Shown: positions 1 to 12,641 of the stretch, piece by piece
Layout of the letters: each line of letters starts with the position of its first letter
Position numbering within the stretch: the stretch's first letter is position 1
DNA from: Fonsecaea monophora
Lineage: Eukaryota; Ascomycota; Eurotiomycetes; Chaetothyriales; Herpotrichiellaceae
Length of the DNA: 64,000 nucleotides
Assembly: GCF_001642475.1 (NCBI RefSeq)
Contig: NW_019173972.1
Location: forward strand, 186,001-250,000
Direction of reading: 5' to 3'
Notes under the pieces: model-generated
What the model was told of the DNA's origin: nothing
What the model saw: the letters and a program-made list of their open reading frames with translations, nothing else
Database searches by the model: none
Position numbers and translations under genes: made by a program

Positions 1-2604
1 CTGACTGATGGCAGGCGGCCGCCTCATATAGAGCTCGGGGCTCAACCACCAGTCGTGGATATAAATGACATCTTTCGCTTGATTCAAGGCGCGAGACACT
101 ACCCACATGTGGTCTCTGCCGTCAACAAGCCATTGGGCAAAGCAGTTCGGCCTCACTGGAGCGAAACTGTCGAATCTGTTGATTTTGGCCCAAGGTGATC
201 CCGCCACCATTTCTCTTATGGACTCCTCGAACTGTTGCAACTGACGTTCGTTGTTAGAGATGAGTTTCAACTTTCTTTCCGAGTTGACCAATTTGAGACG
301 ATGGTGTTGGGGATGTTTCGCAGATTCTTTGGCCGCCTCTGCCAGCTCCTTTGCACTTCTCTGATCGCTTGGCCGTAACCTTCGGGATTGTATTTCGAAG
401 TCTGAGTCGAACAAAAACACATCGTAAATATGCATCTGCTCTGCCGAATCCACGCAGACAACATAACTGTGTCTAACCAGAAACCACTTTGGGGTATGTC
501 GCTTCTTAAACTCGAGGGCATTCAAGGCTCTGAAGTCGAGGCCTTTGGCCGAACGGATGAGCAAAAGCCCTTCTTTGCCATGTTCGCTACCCTCGGCAGC
601 GAGACGCACACCGAGAGCTGATATTTCTAGGAATCTGCACAGACGGTTGCTCTCGGGACGAAACAGCATAAACTGTATCATCTGTTGTAGATATTTTTCC
701 AGAGTCTTACGCTGGCGTTCGGCAAACATCTCTCGGCGTGTATTCCCAGGTGTAGTAGGATCGTGAAGCCCTGTCACACTCGATTTCCTCCGTGCTGTTG
801 TGAAGCCGGGTCGATTCTGGCTTCGAGGAGTTGGCCTTTCGGTATCTGTCGCTGTACCTGGTTCGGTGTCATCTCCCCCGTCGGCGTCTTCTTCGTCGCC
901 TTCATCGGCGAACAAGCGTAGAGATTTCAGGTACGGGAACACCTCCAAAGGAAACTTTGGCATTTTCTTTCGCCCGTCGCTTTTTAATCTAAGTCTCCCA
1001 GTGTTATAGGCGGCTTTATATTTCAAATGCATTTTAGAGAAATCTCCGAGCGATCGTTTGATCACCCATTTCATCCGATTGGCACCGTTACCATATTCGC
1101 ATTCGATCTTGAAAATCAGATGTCGCAGGACTTTGTCCTCATCGGTCTCTTTGACGGCTTTCTCGTCCTTATTTTTGTGTTGGTCGACTTCACTGTCTGT
1201 GACTTGTACCTTGAGCTGTTCCAGAAGGACTGGTACCCGTCTGTGATTGTGCTCGTCGCGCTGAAACATACTGGCGAGTATTAAGGCCGCAGGAGCGGCG
1301 GCGGCCAATTCGGCGAGCAAGGCGGCAGATCTTAGAACCTCAGGAGTGGGCGGTTTCTTTCGACTTTGACCCAACGTTTTTATACTGTTCTTGAGTTGCC
1401 TCCATTTGGCGGCGCTCAGGGTTGAACTTCGCTCTGCCAGCATCTTTCGACGAGATGGCGTCTTGGGAGTTTGCCCTTCGCTTGAGCCGGCTTCTCGAGA
1501 GGAAGTGATGTTGGCAAAATTCAAGAGAGTCAGCGGCCTTCTCAGACCGTCTGGTGTAGTGTCACCTGGCTTTCGCTGACCGCCGTAACTCAAGCCTCGC
1601 AGAGGGTGACGGGGTGTCCAACCACTGCTGTTAGTAAGTTGCTTGCGCCCCTCGTCCTCTGAGACACCCTGGGGGTTATTAACCATGTCAGTATCGGTGG
1701 CCCTCCTAACCAATGTACGAGGCCTTTCCAGGTCCGTGTCAGAGTTGATAGGAGCACTCGCAAATACCGGACGCATCAGGCTGTGGGGAGATGATGGTGC
1801 GGTTTCAATATCGTCACCACGTCGTGTCTTCCGCCGCCGTTTCCGGGTTGCCCACTGGGACACGCTGTTCTCTGCGGCGCTACTCTCGTCCGCATCAGCA
1901 TCTGCGTCATCGCCGCTATCCTCCTCCAATGTAGCGGCAAGCCCGACCTCATTGCGGCCAGGTTGAGCAGAGGGCTGGCTGTCGACCTCTTTACCGTCCA
2001 GAGAGCGCCCACTGGCTGATAGGCCACTAGGAGACCGAGTGTGGCTGAATGAATATCCCTGCGGTATAGCCAGTGCTCTCAATCTGGCATACAGGGAGTG
2101 CGGTTTGTCCTGCTCTAAACCATCTGTTCGTCCGCCTGGAGGTGTGGTATGCCCATTGCTATGAGGGCTGATCTCTTGGGTATCTCGAGAAAATTGCACA
2201 CTCTTTCTGCCCGCCGTGGGCGTTCCGCCGCTTTGCAGTGCATTGTCCAAATCAACGGTTTCTCTTCCGTTGACCGATTGCTCGTTCGTCGCGATTCGGG
2301 CAAGGTTTGATCCCGAGCCGTAGGTCTTTTTCAGGGCACTTGACGTCCTAGACGACGTGGAAAACGGAGTGAGCCTGTCAGGCGAGGTGTCTCGTGGAGT
2401 TGATCCCGAAGGAGTCGGACCTGCGATGGAAGTGTTGTTGGAGCGGCCGTTTGACAGGACTGCAGGACCAGGTTCACCGTTGACTTTGAAGGCGGGTTGA
2501 AACGCAGGCTGCAATTGAGCCTTCTTCGCTTGCAATCTTCCCCGATCAGTTGCTGGCCCTAAACCCAAGGGGCTCTGCTTCATCTCAGGTGCTTCTGCGG
2601 CCAT
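1..2604 (-). CDS. PLD1: Phospholipase D (PLD1/Spo14 type), N-terminal 868 codons, cut by window edge
   Basis: One uninterrupted minus-strand frame runs from ATG 2604-2602 to base 1 (868 codons, no intron needed). The family hydrolyses phosphatidylcholine to phosphatidic acid and choline, acting at membranes in secretion, sporulation and lipid signalling. Residues 1 to about 450 are low-complexity and Ser/Thr/Pro-rich, with a basic patch RKRRRKTRR. A PX-like domain (about 455-600) follows, including MKWVIKRSLGDF from residue 511, then a PH-like region (about 640-760). The last residues, with IHDWWLSPE at 849-857, are the conserved stretch just before the first HKD catalytic motif of eukaryotic PLDs. 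The HKD motifs themselves lie outside the window, so catalytic competence cannot be judged. The ATG is the first one in this frame near the divergence from the upstream gap. The symbol follows the family, not an exact match. Confidence 0.9.
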   Translation of the reverse strand, partial: MAAEAPEMKQSPLGLGPATDRGRLQAKKAQLQPAFQPAFKVNGEPGPAVLSNGRSNNTSIAGPTPSGSTPRDTSPDRLTPFSTSSRTSSALKKTYGSGSNLARIATNEQSVNGRETVDLDNALQSGGTPTAGRKSVQFSRDTQEISPHSNGHTTPPGGRTDGLEQDKPHSLYARLRALAIPQGYSFSHTRSPSGLSASGRSLDGKEVDSQPSAQPGRNEVGLAATLEEDSGDDADADADESSAAENSVSQWATRKRRRKTRRGDDIETAPSSPHSLMRPVFASAPINSDTDLERPRTLVRRATDTDMVNNPQGVSEDEGRKQLTNSSGWTPRHPLRGLSYGGQRKPGDTTPDGLRRPLTLLNFANITSSREAGSSEGQTPKTPSRRKMLAERSSTLSAAKWRQLKNSIKTLGQSRKKPPTPEVLRSAALLAELAAAAPAALILASMFQRDEHNHRRVPVLLEQLKVQVTDSEVDQHKNKDEKAVKETDEDKVLRHLIFKIECEYGNGANRMKWVIKRSLGDFSKMHLKYKAAYNTGRLRLKSDGRKKMPKFPLEVFPYLKSLRLFADEGDEEDADGGDDTEPGTATDTERPTPRSQNRPGFTTARRKSSVTGLHDPTTPGNTRREMFAERQRKTLEKYLQQMIQFMLFRPESNRLCRFLEISALGVRLAAEGSEHGKEGLLLIRSAKGLDFRALNALEFKKRHTPKWFLVRHSYVVCVDSAEQMHIYDVFLFDSDFEIQSRRLRPSDQRSAKELAEAAKESAKHPQHHRLKLVNSERKLKLISNNERQLQQFEESIREMVAGSPWAKINRFDSFAPVRPNCFAQWLVDGRDHMWVVSRALNQAKDVIYIHDWWLSPELYMRRPPAISQ

Positions 2605-3300
2605 GGCAGTAAGCGCAGATGTCGGAGGCGAGCAGACAGCGTGGTAGCTGAGTTACCAGGCTGCTCCTCTTCCGCCGCCAGAGACTGATCTCAGTCACAG
2701 TGTGTCATCATTCCCGTATATGCATCTCTTTTGATCTGACGGTTTCAATCACGGGGACTGGAGAACAAGCACTCGAGCAGTCGTGCCAATATCGCGGTCT
2801 CGTATTGGATGGAGGACAGGGCGGGTGTACTCGAAAGAGTCGGGAGGAGCTGTTTCCACAAATGGACCAGTGTCGATGCTTCTCATGTGCACACACACGG
2901 CTGCTGGAGGTAAACTCTGCAAGTTATCGGCACTGGTTCTGGAATATAGTGAGTGATCACCTTCTAAGCATCCCCCGTTCGCCATGCGCAGTCCGAATGG
3001 CCACTGGTGGAGAACGTCAACATCGGGCAACTGCCAAGGCGGGACTCCTTTTCATTCCGCCCCGCATCCAAAATGAAATTGCTAAGGACAGTGGATTCCC
3101 ATGGACGGAGCGAGGGAGTACGAGTACGGCGAGGCTGCAACGTGCATAAGAGAAGCTTCATTCGTCCCGAAACCTAGATGTAGACGGTCAAAGTGCCCAT
3201 GACCACAGCTCAGATGCGGACGGTTATTGAGTATTACTATTCCTACCCAGGCTGGAAACCCCATCTCATGTATCCAACGGATGGCAATTGGACTAAACGC
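2605..3300. other. Intergenic gap upstream of PLD1
   Basis: Lies between the PLD1 start and the 3' end of the next minus-strand gene. It should hold the PLD1 promoter. Several short overlapping frames on both strands (the longest near 2700-3149) lack domain features, and I do not consider them genes. Confidence 0.6.
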
Positions 3301-4958
3301 TCATGAAGACGACATATCTCCCGCATAATGCTGCCACCAGACCCCCATGCATGCTCCGACTACCAGGTCGCACATCTTCAGACCTTCATCATTGATAATG
3401 AGCTTCCCGAGTTTAGCACTATGGCCTTTGAAGCCTCCTCCAGCCTTTTCCCGTCCAAGGTCAAGGCTCAACCGAGGCTGTTCATTTGGCTTGTCGACCT
3501 GTGCAAAGTCGTCGTTGCTTTCACTGATAGAGAGCTGCTTTCGAGCTCTGTGCGTCAAGGTTTGGAAGCTTCGCCTCCACGCTTCTTTGTTGGAGGAAGT
3601 TTCCGGACGTGTGATGGACGTGTCGTGAGACCAGTCTGATATATGACTGGCCTGCTTCTTGTTCGGGTCCTTCAACCGAAGTGATGCCCATGGCAGGTTG
3701 AAGCGTAGTTCTGCAACATCTGCACTGACACCTGGCATAGACGGATTTGTACCGGGTAGGAAGTGTCGACACCGAAGGCTTTTGCCATCCAGGCCATTGC
3801 CAAAGGCACACATACCTTGCCACGGCGAGATGAAAGCATAGGCCTGTTTCGGTCTTCGGCTGGTTGACGGAGGGGCATTCGAGAAAGAATCCGTGGAATT
3901 GAGTCTCCTCTTTGTTAATAATGATCCGTCGTCACTAGACATTTGCATATAGGCAACCTTTCTGCGGAACGCAGTGCCTCCACCAGCTTCTGACTGCACG
4001 AACTTGATATAACCCGGCGAGGTGAGCTCAACGTCGACCCTCCTCAGAGGGGCTTCCGTGGTTTGCTGAACTATGCTACCAACGTTCCATTGACTACCAG
4101 AAGCAGGGTCTCTGCGAATCAGCGTTATGCGCAACGTTGCCGACCCCGGCTTCGAAGCCATAGACCCTGTGGAGGGAAAACTAGACAGTTGCGAGGAATG
4201 GTCAAGCCCGGCTCTGATCGGCGATTCCTGCTCAGTGTCTGACCGATTATGACCTTGAGTATCAGCCTGAAGTACCGGTCGGACTGGCTTCCTGGCCAAT
4301 CTGAATTGCATCTGTGCATTTTCGATGGGACTCGGAGATGGACTCTCATCGCCATCATGCATCTGCGAAGGCATTATTCGGCTACCGAAAGGTTTTCCAG
4401 AAGTCTGAGGGACGTCCAGATGGCCCCTAGTATTGAGCCTGATATGAGTGCCACGGGCAGCATAGCGCTCAGCCTGAGACGCAGTCTTTGACTCTAGTAA
4501 AGGCGGTTGATAATGAGGGTAACTCTTTGGTGGGGTTGGAGGTCTCTGTGAAGCAGGATAATTCGCGTACGGTGCTGGAGGAAGAGGCTTTCTCTGTATT
4601 GGCGAGACCTCATGGCTGCGATTGTCTGTAATCTGCGTGGCTTCCAGTGATTTTCTCAACGCTTCATCTTCCGGTCTCTCGACATGGAGGTAATATAGAC
4701 TGGACTGCACAGCCTCGATACTTATCGAGGCTTTGGTCGCGGGCTTCAGAGGTGTGAGGAACACATCTACAAGAACTCAATGTATGCCCTTCTCTTGCAC
4801 AGTTCTATCCTCCTCTTACCTTTGCTGCCAGGTACCCGAACGATGTAGAGCACAAGTGATTCGTGGACTTGATGGGTAGGATTTCTCGGGTAGCGTGGTG
4901 GGTTTGCGAGCAGGTTGCTCAGTGAGGATATAGATTGAGCTTCGATAGGAGCACTCAT
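3301..4958 (-). CDS. Conserved-looking protein of unknown function, 2 exons, 534 aa
   Basis: Exons 4958-4820 and 4766-3301. The 53-nt intron (4819-4767) has GTAAGA donor and TAG acceptor, and joining restores phase across an Asp codon. Start is ATG 4958-4956; stop TGA is 3303-3301. The N-terminal ~100 residues look structured: VHESLVLYIVRVPGSKDVF leads across the splice junction into a hydrophobic/charged segment. A Pro/Ser/Thr-rich region follows (about 100-250) and then two shorter ordered blocks, including LRITLIRRDP and, near the C-terminus, LIINDEGLKMCDLVVGACM. I do not recognise a named domain. The compact N- and C-terminal blocks separated by disordered spacer suggest a scaffold or regulatory protein, but that is a guess. 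No neighbour gives a functional clue. Confidence 0.75.
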
Positions 4959-7798
4959 GTGTACTGAGGCACCTTAGGTGGCCAGTCTCCAAGTTTTGCA
5001 ATGAAAGTTGGTCGACGAGTGCCACAAGCGTCAAACAGAGAGGTATGAGTGTGGCGGCTTGATTGTCAGTTCTCGACCTCTCAGGAAGGGAAAGGGGCAC
5101 TTCAGTTCACGAAGGGGATAGCTTTAGCATTATAGCTGATGCCTGCATAACAGACTGCGCACCACTGCGGTGATTGAGATAAACAGGTGATAACCAAAAT
5201 GCAAACCTGAGGCCTGGAAGCCTGGAAGCCTGGAAGCCCGGGACACTTCGAAGGCCAGAATAATCCAAGCACTGCACAATGTTTTGCTGATGACGCCAGG
5301 GGCTTTGCCGGAGGAACGACACAGGGTCTGGGCCCCACTCTGGAGCTCAGCCTCATCGGCGACAGCCTTGCTTACGTATGTGCCAACATACGAACTCCGT
5401 GCTATATATTGCCCGCTCTTCTATTTATTTCTTCGTGCATTTCGTACTCATAGCTATTTACAGAACATGCTGGCAAAATGAAGCACATGTTCTTTGATTG
5501 TGAAGCTGTGGCGAGCATACCGTCAAAGGCACCGTTCTTTCAAGACCGAGTATCCTAAAGTGTTCCCCATCATGGCCTCCCCTGCCGTCGATGTCGGTTA
5601 AGACCGTGCTAGTCAGCCAGGAATTGGCCCTTCTACGGTAGAAGCAGTGGCATGTCATTAGTCTAATATAGCTTTCAGTGCCACCTGAATTCTGGATTGC
5701 AAGGGCCCTGGAACGCATTCTCCGATATTTGTAGCGAACATTCTGCTTTGAACGGGTGGAGTCAATGGTCGCTGTCAAAGCAACGCCCCTGCAGCAAAAC
5801 TGATCATATGTATTACAGCTCAAGAAGAAGACCTGTAGCAATAGCACCAATGCTGTGTCGCGATGTGTTCATAGATCTCAAGTACTTCAATCGAAGCAGT
5901 GTTGGCGTTGAATCCAAGACTGAGGTGGGCATGCATATAGAGTGATTCGTTTCGACGGAGGTATCGACAATGTATGAGCAAAGATATTCAAGCCAACACT
6001 CATCGCGTGATAGATACCTCATTCGTCCACCGTATTCGGCACACCCTCCGCTTTAGTCCTGCTGCGCTGGTCAGTCAACAAACACTTTTCATCCGCCAAG
6101 TAGCACTCACTCACTCACTCACCAGGTCCACCCTCGCAAAAAAACACGAGACATATATTACTGTGCCAGAATTCCTTCCACATTCAACCGGTTATATGGT
6201 GCAAAGCTGTAAGGCTCGTCCACAGTCTTGTTTCATCCATCCATCTCCCTAATTCGCAGGCTAGAAGTGAATATCCAAGCATTCATGGCAACGTAGGAGC
6301 TCTACAGTTCTTGTAACTCCCTAATTCGTTATCATGGATGACTTCGATATGATCATAGTGGGTGCGTAGGAGCTCTGGATCCATGATATCAAGCTACAGG
6401 TGGGAGCATGGACGCAACTTGGATCCCAACGAATGTGAAACCTGAAAAAAAAAAAATTCCTTCGCGGGGTTTTCTCACGGCAGAAAGGCCAATGTGAGTT
6501 TTTTGCTCTTTTGACGGGAGGGAGGAGGAAAGAAGAAGGTTGTGTGGTGATACTGGTTGGTAGTAAGTAGTAAGGAAGTATTAGGTGGGATGGTCGTCGT
6601 CGATCAGGTGTTACGTTCGATCCACCTAGTAGTCAGTAGTACTTCTTTTTTTGTGATATCCAGGCCGTTACTCAATAAACAGACACTGTGTTTTTCTGCG
6701 TCCAGTCGGGCTGTCGTGGGCTCGCTGCGGAACAAGATACTTGGCGGCTGAGGGATAAGCGGGCGCATATCCCGCATGACCTTCTCTCCCTCCTACCTGA
6801 TGCCTTCGCCTAGAGGTAAATGGCACCATTTCAATGTATATCTCCTACCTGCCACCTGCTTACCTTGTATCTTGTAAGCCCCCCGAATCCTCGTCGCGAC
6901 ATTCGGGGAACAAGTTTCTCTTGGCTCGGCCTCTGGAACCTCTGTGTCTCGTGGCAGCCATGTCTCTCTGAACTGCCGAACATGAATCCTTTGCATTTCG
7001 CGTGCTCGCCTAGTCGGTCGTCGCGTATATCCCGCTTCTAGCCAAAGGTCGCCAAAGATACATTTGTCCGTCGAAGCAGTGTAAGCTCTAAGAGGTCTCG
7101 ACTTGTCCCTTGAGGGTGCCTGAGGTCGGTGATTCTCCGTGACGGACCGTATGACGTCCGGCTAAGGGACGCACTTGGACGCCACCCTGCAGATCCTCCA
7201 CCAAATGAAATCTCCACCTCGCATACATATCGGCCAATCACGAGCCTCTACTCGAGCGCCAAGTTCCTGGGCCAGCGTCACAATGGTATCTAGAAGCAGT
7301 GGGAGTCCAGCACGCAAGGGTCCCTGATAATCTCCACGTTTCTCGTTGCACCAAACTGCCCGCAGATCGATATGCCGAGCCGTACTGGTGGTAGTGGCAT
7401 GAGCATCAACCGGCGTCATTGCTGGAAATTCGCACTAGGATGGGCAAGTGCAAGATATGAAGACAGGGAGGGGGAGATAACGGCCCCGGGGACACTGGCT
7501 CTCCATCTTCTCTGTGGGATTAGACGGAGTAGATAATCCTTACTCTGGTTCGGATATATACACCCTAGCCCTCCCTCGGGCTTACTCTGGATTCGAGCTG
7601 TTACCATCGTGGGCTGCAGAGTGTGACGGTCCCCCGAGATCCAGTTGCATTGGGCACCAAAGCAATATTGTTCCTGTCGCCAGGTTGAGGTAAGAGGACA
7701 ATTTGTCGAGCGCAGATCTTTCGCGATTGAGCTGTCGCGCAGCCTCTGTTCCCATCCACCTCGTGGACCACAGGTCCTATCTCATTGAATCCACCACC
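4959..7798. other. Large divergent intergenic region
   Basis: About 2.8 kb between two divergent genes. It contains an 8-bp tandem repeat near 5213, an (ACTC)n tract near 6107, a poly-A run near 6447, and a short ATG frame at 6335 that resembles the first strand of an FAD/NAD Rossmann fold and then ends (see findings). Other open frames are short and lack protein-like features. Confidence 0.55.
5213..5236. repeat. Three perfect tandem copies of an 8-bp unit (CCTGGAAG)
   Basis: The unit cctggaag is repeated three times head to tail, followed by a partial copy (cccg). It is a microsatellite-like tract in non-coding DNA. Confidence 0.85.
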
Positions 7799-9763
7799 AT
7801 GATGGGCGCAAGTAATGACTCGAGCCCAACCCGCGACGGCGAGTCCATTGCGAAACTCGACCCCGAAAAGCATCCCTCGACGGAATACGACGATGGCGCC
7901 AACATTGTCACTGCCTCTGAACAAGACATAAACTCCCTCCCAACCATCGATCACGCCGCCGAACGACGTCTGGTCCGGAAACTTGACTTGTACATCGTTC
8001 CCCCAACCATGCTCCTCTACCTCTTCTCCTTCCTGGACAGAGTCAACATTGGCAACGCGCGATTGTATAACATGGAAGAAGATTTGGGACTTCACGGATC
8101 GCAGTATCAAACGGCGGTTAGCCTGTTGTTCGTCACATATATTCTCTGTGAGACACCGAGCAATCTTGTCATCAAGCGACTCAGGCCAAGTCGGTGGATT
8201 GCGTTCATTACCTTGTCGTAAGTCCCGTCCTTTCCGGCTCAACGTCGTGGCCTCTCGTGGCGCACTTGCGACAGAACCAGTCGAAGCAAGTCCGTCGGAT
8301 CGGGAAAAGTGACACAATTGAGATGATCTCCTGTTATCCACCTGCACAACGGAACACTGACATTCTCTCTTCCACCATCAGGTGGGGCATTGTGGCAACG
8401 TTGACAGGCATTGTCCAGAACTATGGAGGACTAATTGCTTGCCGCCTGATCATGGGCGCTTTGGAGGCAGGACTTTTCCCAGGTAACTAATAGTTGGACT
8501 GTCCTGATTATAGGAACAAGCGAACTGACCTCCACAAGGTATGACGATATATCTCACCCTGTTCTACACCAAAAGAGAGATCGCGCTCAGAGTCGGCTAT
8601 CTCTTTGTCTCGGCCGCTTTGTCCGGAAGTGTGGGCGGTCTTCTGGCTTATGGCATCGGATTTATGGACGGTGTGGCCGGCCAGTCAGGGTGGAGATGGA
8701 TCATGATCATAGAGGGCCTTCCCAGCGTTGTACTGGGTGTCATAGTCTATTTCTGGCTCGCCGACGCACCAGAGTCGGCATATTATCTTTCTGAAAAAGA
8801 GAGAGAGCTGATGGTTCTGCGGAAGCGACGCCAGATCGGCCATACTTCGTCAGGGGACGAGCTCCACAAAGAAGACGTGCTGAAAGCCCTCAAGGACTGG
8901 AAAGTGTGGATGTTTGCCTTTGGTCAGTTCGGCGTCGATACCATGCTTTATGGGTATTCGACTTTTCTGCCCACCATCATCAAGGGACTGGGGACATGGT
9001 CGACAGCCGAGACGCAGGCCCTCACTGTGCCATGCTACGCGCTGGGCGCAATCACTTACCTGGTTGTCGCTTGGGCTTCAGATAGAGCCCAGCATCGAGC
9101 GCTCGCTGTCGCTCCATTCTGCCTGGTGAGCATCATTGGCTACGGCATTCTGATCGCAGACGTGAGTCCAGGAGCCCATTATTTCGCCTGTTTCATGGTC
9201 GCGACAGGGCTCTACGTCTCAGTCGGCATTCCTCTTGCGTGGCTGCCTTCAAGTAAGTCTCGGTGTCTTTTGCTCCAGATATACAGCAGGCTGATTATCG
9301 GAAACAGATCAGCCTCGGTATGGCAAACGGACGACTGCGAGCGGCATTCAACTTACCGTGAGTCAATCTCTCCTGGACAAGGATGTGCTGTATCTGCGAG
9401 AGTCTTTATTCAAGGACTCCGGCGTTGTCAACAAGGCTAACTCAGAAGCTGTAGATCGGAAATGCAGCTGGTATCATGGCCCCTTTCGTAAGTTTTTCAT
9501 CTCGCGTTCCCTTTATAAGCTCGACCTCTGACCAATTTCAGCTCTACAAAACCGACGAGGCTCCTCGATTTGTCCGCGGCCAAGCCGTGTCGCTTTCAAT
9601 GGTCGCTATGGCCGGTGGAATATATGTCTTCATGGGAGCCTATTTCTTTGCCCGAAACAAGCGCCGCCGAGCTGGGCACGAGGACGCAAAGATGGCTGGG
9701 AAGACAGAGGAAGAAATTGCGGAAATGGGCGACGAGAATCCACGGTACATGTTTACGCACTGA
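7799..9763 (+). CDS. MFS transporter, anion:cation symporter (allantoate/carboxylate permease-like) family, 512 aa
   Basis: Exons 7799-8217, 8382-8482, 8539-9252, 9308-9357, 9455-9487 and 9542-9763 (1539 nt). All five introns are GT-AG (164, 56, 55, 97 and 54 nt) and keep phase. Start is the first of two adjacent ATGs, in a CCACCATGATG context. The protein has a charged N-terminus (1-60), then 12 predicted helices. TM1 carries FLDRVNIGNAR (78-88), the signature of the Dal5/Tna1-like anion:cation symporters, and the exon 4 product carries the conserved PRYGKRTTASG segment before the late helices. Members import small organic anions such as allantoate, nicotinate, pantothenate or sugar acids at the plasma membrane; the substrate here cannot be read from sequence. 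No pathway genes adjoin it. A 33-nt microexon (9455-9487) is notable. Confidence 0.93.
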
Positions 9764-12641
9764 TGAGCAGGCCGGGGTGGCCAACTGTTTTCGCTGGCCG
9801 AAAGGCTTGCAGCTGGCTGTGACTGCTTGTAAAGTCCACCTTCACTCTGGTATTTCGATAGCCATGGTATCGTCTGCCATAAAGTCCACATTTCGAATGA
9901 TCTTGGACAATTTCAAATCCACATAATTTGCCCCCTCTCTGTTTTTGGCGTGTACCTAGAGATCACATCGAGCCGGTCCAAGCCGGTTTTCCGTCCCTGT
10001 AATATGCCGCCACTATTTCTGGCCACGAAAGTTGTTGGGACATGGCGACCAGCGGCTTGCTAGGCAGTGATCAAACAATGCTCTTGCCTTGAAAGGCAAT
10101 CTCAATCATGTTCGGCATCGATTTGAGAGCGCACAGTGCTGACCCATCTTTGCAGTCGGCTGTATTGGCCGACTGACGTGTCACAAACCCCATCGATGTT
10201 GTGATAAATGGCTAGGCACCATTGGCTGCTTCAACTGAGCAACACGACTGTCCTCCGGTCACAGTGCTTGTCCACAAAGCATGATTTGTTGGGTCACAGG
10301 CGCCCGAGCTACTTTGTGCCTGCCTGTTGGCCTGGTTTGCCAGCCAGAGATCTGCCTGATATCTGGCAGCCAGACATTGAGCCAACACAGAGGGGAGGAT
10401 CTTTCACAGGCGTGAGCCAACGAATCACGAAAATGAAAGTCATGGGGCGAGTATGTGCTAATCTGCGTGCCCTTCGACGGGGTACCACAGGTGGCTTTCG
10501 TCTCTCTTTCGCCCTGATGGCGTGGGAAGGGATCCCCACAAACCAAGGCTCACTTTCCACACCGTTCTCAGGCATATGCGAGACACGAGCATTTCACAGC
10601 ACTGGCACCGCTGGGTATTCGTCAAATGTGGCGGCCATTGGGTGGTGGACAAGACCTGACAGGATTAGTCGGCTTCGCGCGGTTAGGAATTTTCGTGAGC
10701 GATTACGATCCCGATTGTCAATCCTCGAGAACTTGTAGAGGCAAAGGGCAACCAGAAAGAAGCCGCAACCCCGGGAGACCCCAAAGGTGGCGATGTCTCT
10801 CCTTGTTCGGGCAAAGATCCCTGTCGAGTTGTCGACTACTGCCTCCCGTGATTCGTGGTCGCTGCGATGGATCCCTTGCGAGGGAGCTGGGGCGGTGCAA
10901 TGGTATTGGCTGTGAAGCACTTTTAGGCGTCAGGACTGGGCCATTCTATTTGAATGCCTTGACTCATGATTTGTCCAACGAAAAAGGGCGAGGGTGGTCG
11001 ACACGAGGTACAGGATGCAGGAGGATGGGATGGCGGATGGCGGGTTGTGGGCAGGACAATCATGGGCGACTGAGGGAGGGCGCATTCGTCTCTCCAGTCC
11101 TCTACTCGTACCCGTAGATCTCGTAGGGCAGCGGGCAGAAAAGAGTGGCCTCGCTGGTGTTTAGCCGCACCTTGTGCAGGAGACGAGAGGCAAATGCAAG
11201 CAGTAGTAAGGAGATGGGGGGCGGGCTAACGAGGGCGAGAACAATGGACTGTCTGGTTGTCGAACAACAAAGTGAACGGTGGCCCGAGACAACAGAGGGT
11301 ATTGATCTTAGAACCTCAAGCGCATCGAGAAAGACTCATCATCAGAAGATCAGCCGTGGGGTCAAATCATACACGTATTGTTATTTTGTGCTTTATTATT
11401 CTTTGTCCCCATCCCAACCTCGTCACCTCGATTTCACCCCAACACAAGGCACCAAGGGTCCTTAAACATTTATCATTCATTACCTTTTCCTTTCGTTAGA
11501 GCAGGGCCTCTCACCACGGACCTCTCGTACTTCCAAAACAGTTATCGTTGCGGTGGTGAACTGGTACACCATACCGAGTATTCTTCTTGTATTCCTCGCG
11601 TCACGGTTTGGGCCATTTATCACGAGCCTGGGCACCTGATCACCCGGCGAGATCAAAGACCTAGACCATCTGCCTACTTATTCACACAAACATCTTGGAT
11701 TTCGACCCTCTACTATCATTCTTACCTTTCAACTACCAATCTTCCAGCCAGCTACGTACCCAGGTACTTACATCGTACCTGTCAGCAACCCTCAGAAACC
11801 CCCCGACTTTTTGACGGCTCGACTTGGTTCGAGCACGCCTCCTATTCGACCCCCCCCCCCCTGTACAGCCTAAAAAAGAAGTGGGAAAGAAGGGACACAC
11901 TCTGACTGTTTGAGGATCGGCTGCCGTGAGCAGAAAAGCAGCAGATCAGTCAGCACAAGGAAGCCCGCTCTGCCGACAGCACGAGCACGGCTGCCAGGCA
12001 AGCCAGGGTGCACAACAAGTTCGCTCGCTTGGCTGAGCCTCTGCACCTCGATTGCACAAGGTGCCAGGGCAGTGCAGCGAAGGAAGAAGGAAGGAATCGG
12101 CGAGATTCCAAAGTTATTTGCCCCCCTCCTCACCCCACCAGACCCCCTGGACGCTTTAACTGGACTGGTTGGTAGTGGCTGTCAGTGACTGCGAGTGGCT
12201 GCCAGCGGCTCCCGGGGCCCAGCGCACTCTCACCCACACCCACCCAAAAGGCCTCAGCCAAAGCTAGCATCAGCTCTAGACTTCGTCAAGCCCCCTCGAG
12301 CCCCTCGCAATTATTGCCGACAACCACCATACAAGCTCAAACCCAAAGACCTAGTCCTCAATCTTCCGAAACCACCGAATCCATTATTATTCTTCTCAGA
12401 GCGCACCCCCGGCTCGCATCGTCAACCCGAGACCGTTCCCCCGTCGCCCGCTAAATCAAAGCTATCCCCGAAACCATCTCCCCCCAAGGGAACGCGTCCC
12501 CATTTCACACCTGTACTTGTTCCAAAACATCTTGCAACTCTTCATCACATAACTCGTCACCCAATATCTTCTCGCCTACACCTTGTTGTTTTTCGTGTAC
12601 CAGTTGGAACTTTCTTGAATACGCCTTCTTGCGGCGCGACA
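9764..12641. other. Intergenic region, likely including the ECO1 promoter and leader
   Basis: About 2.9 kb. The right part (about 11350-12640) is pyrimidine/CCC-rich with a 12-C run at 11850-11861, as in long fungal 5' leaders. Short frames such as 10208-10738 have no recognisable domain and are contradicted by overlapping frames of similar length. Confidence 0.5.

Noticed and set aside
2700..3149. 149-codon plus-strand frame between PLD1 and the next gene
   Set aside because: Overlaps several minus-strand frames, composition looks random, and it occupies the expected PLD1 promoter.
7601..8347. Minus-strand 248-codon frame opposite the first MFS exon
   Set aside because: Shadow of the MFS coding strand; no domain, and the plus-strand gene has consistent splicing and family motifs.
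10208..10738. 176-codon plus-strand frame upstream of ECO1
   Set aside because: No domain, low-quality composition, matched by overlapping opposite frames.
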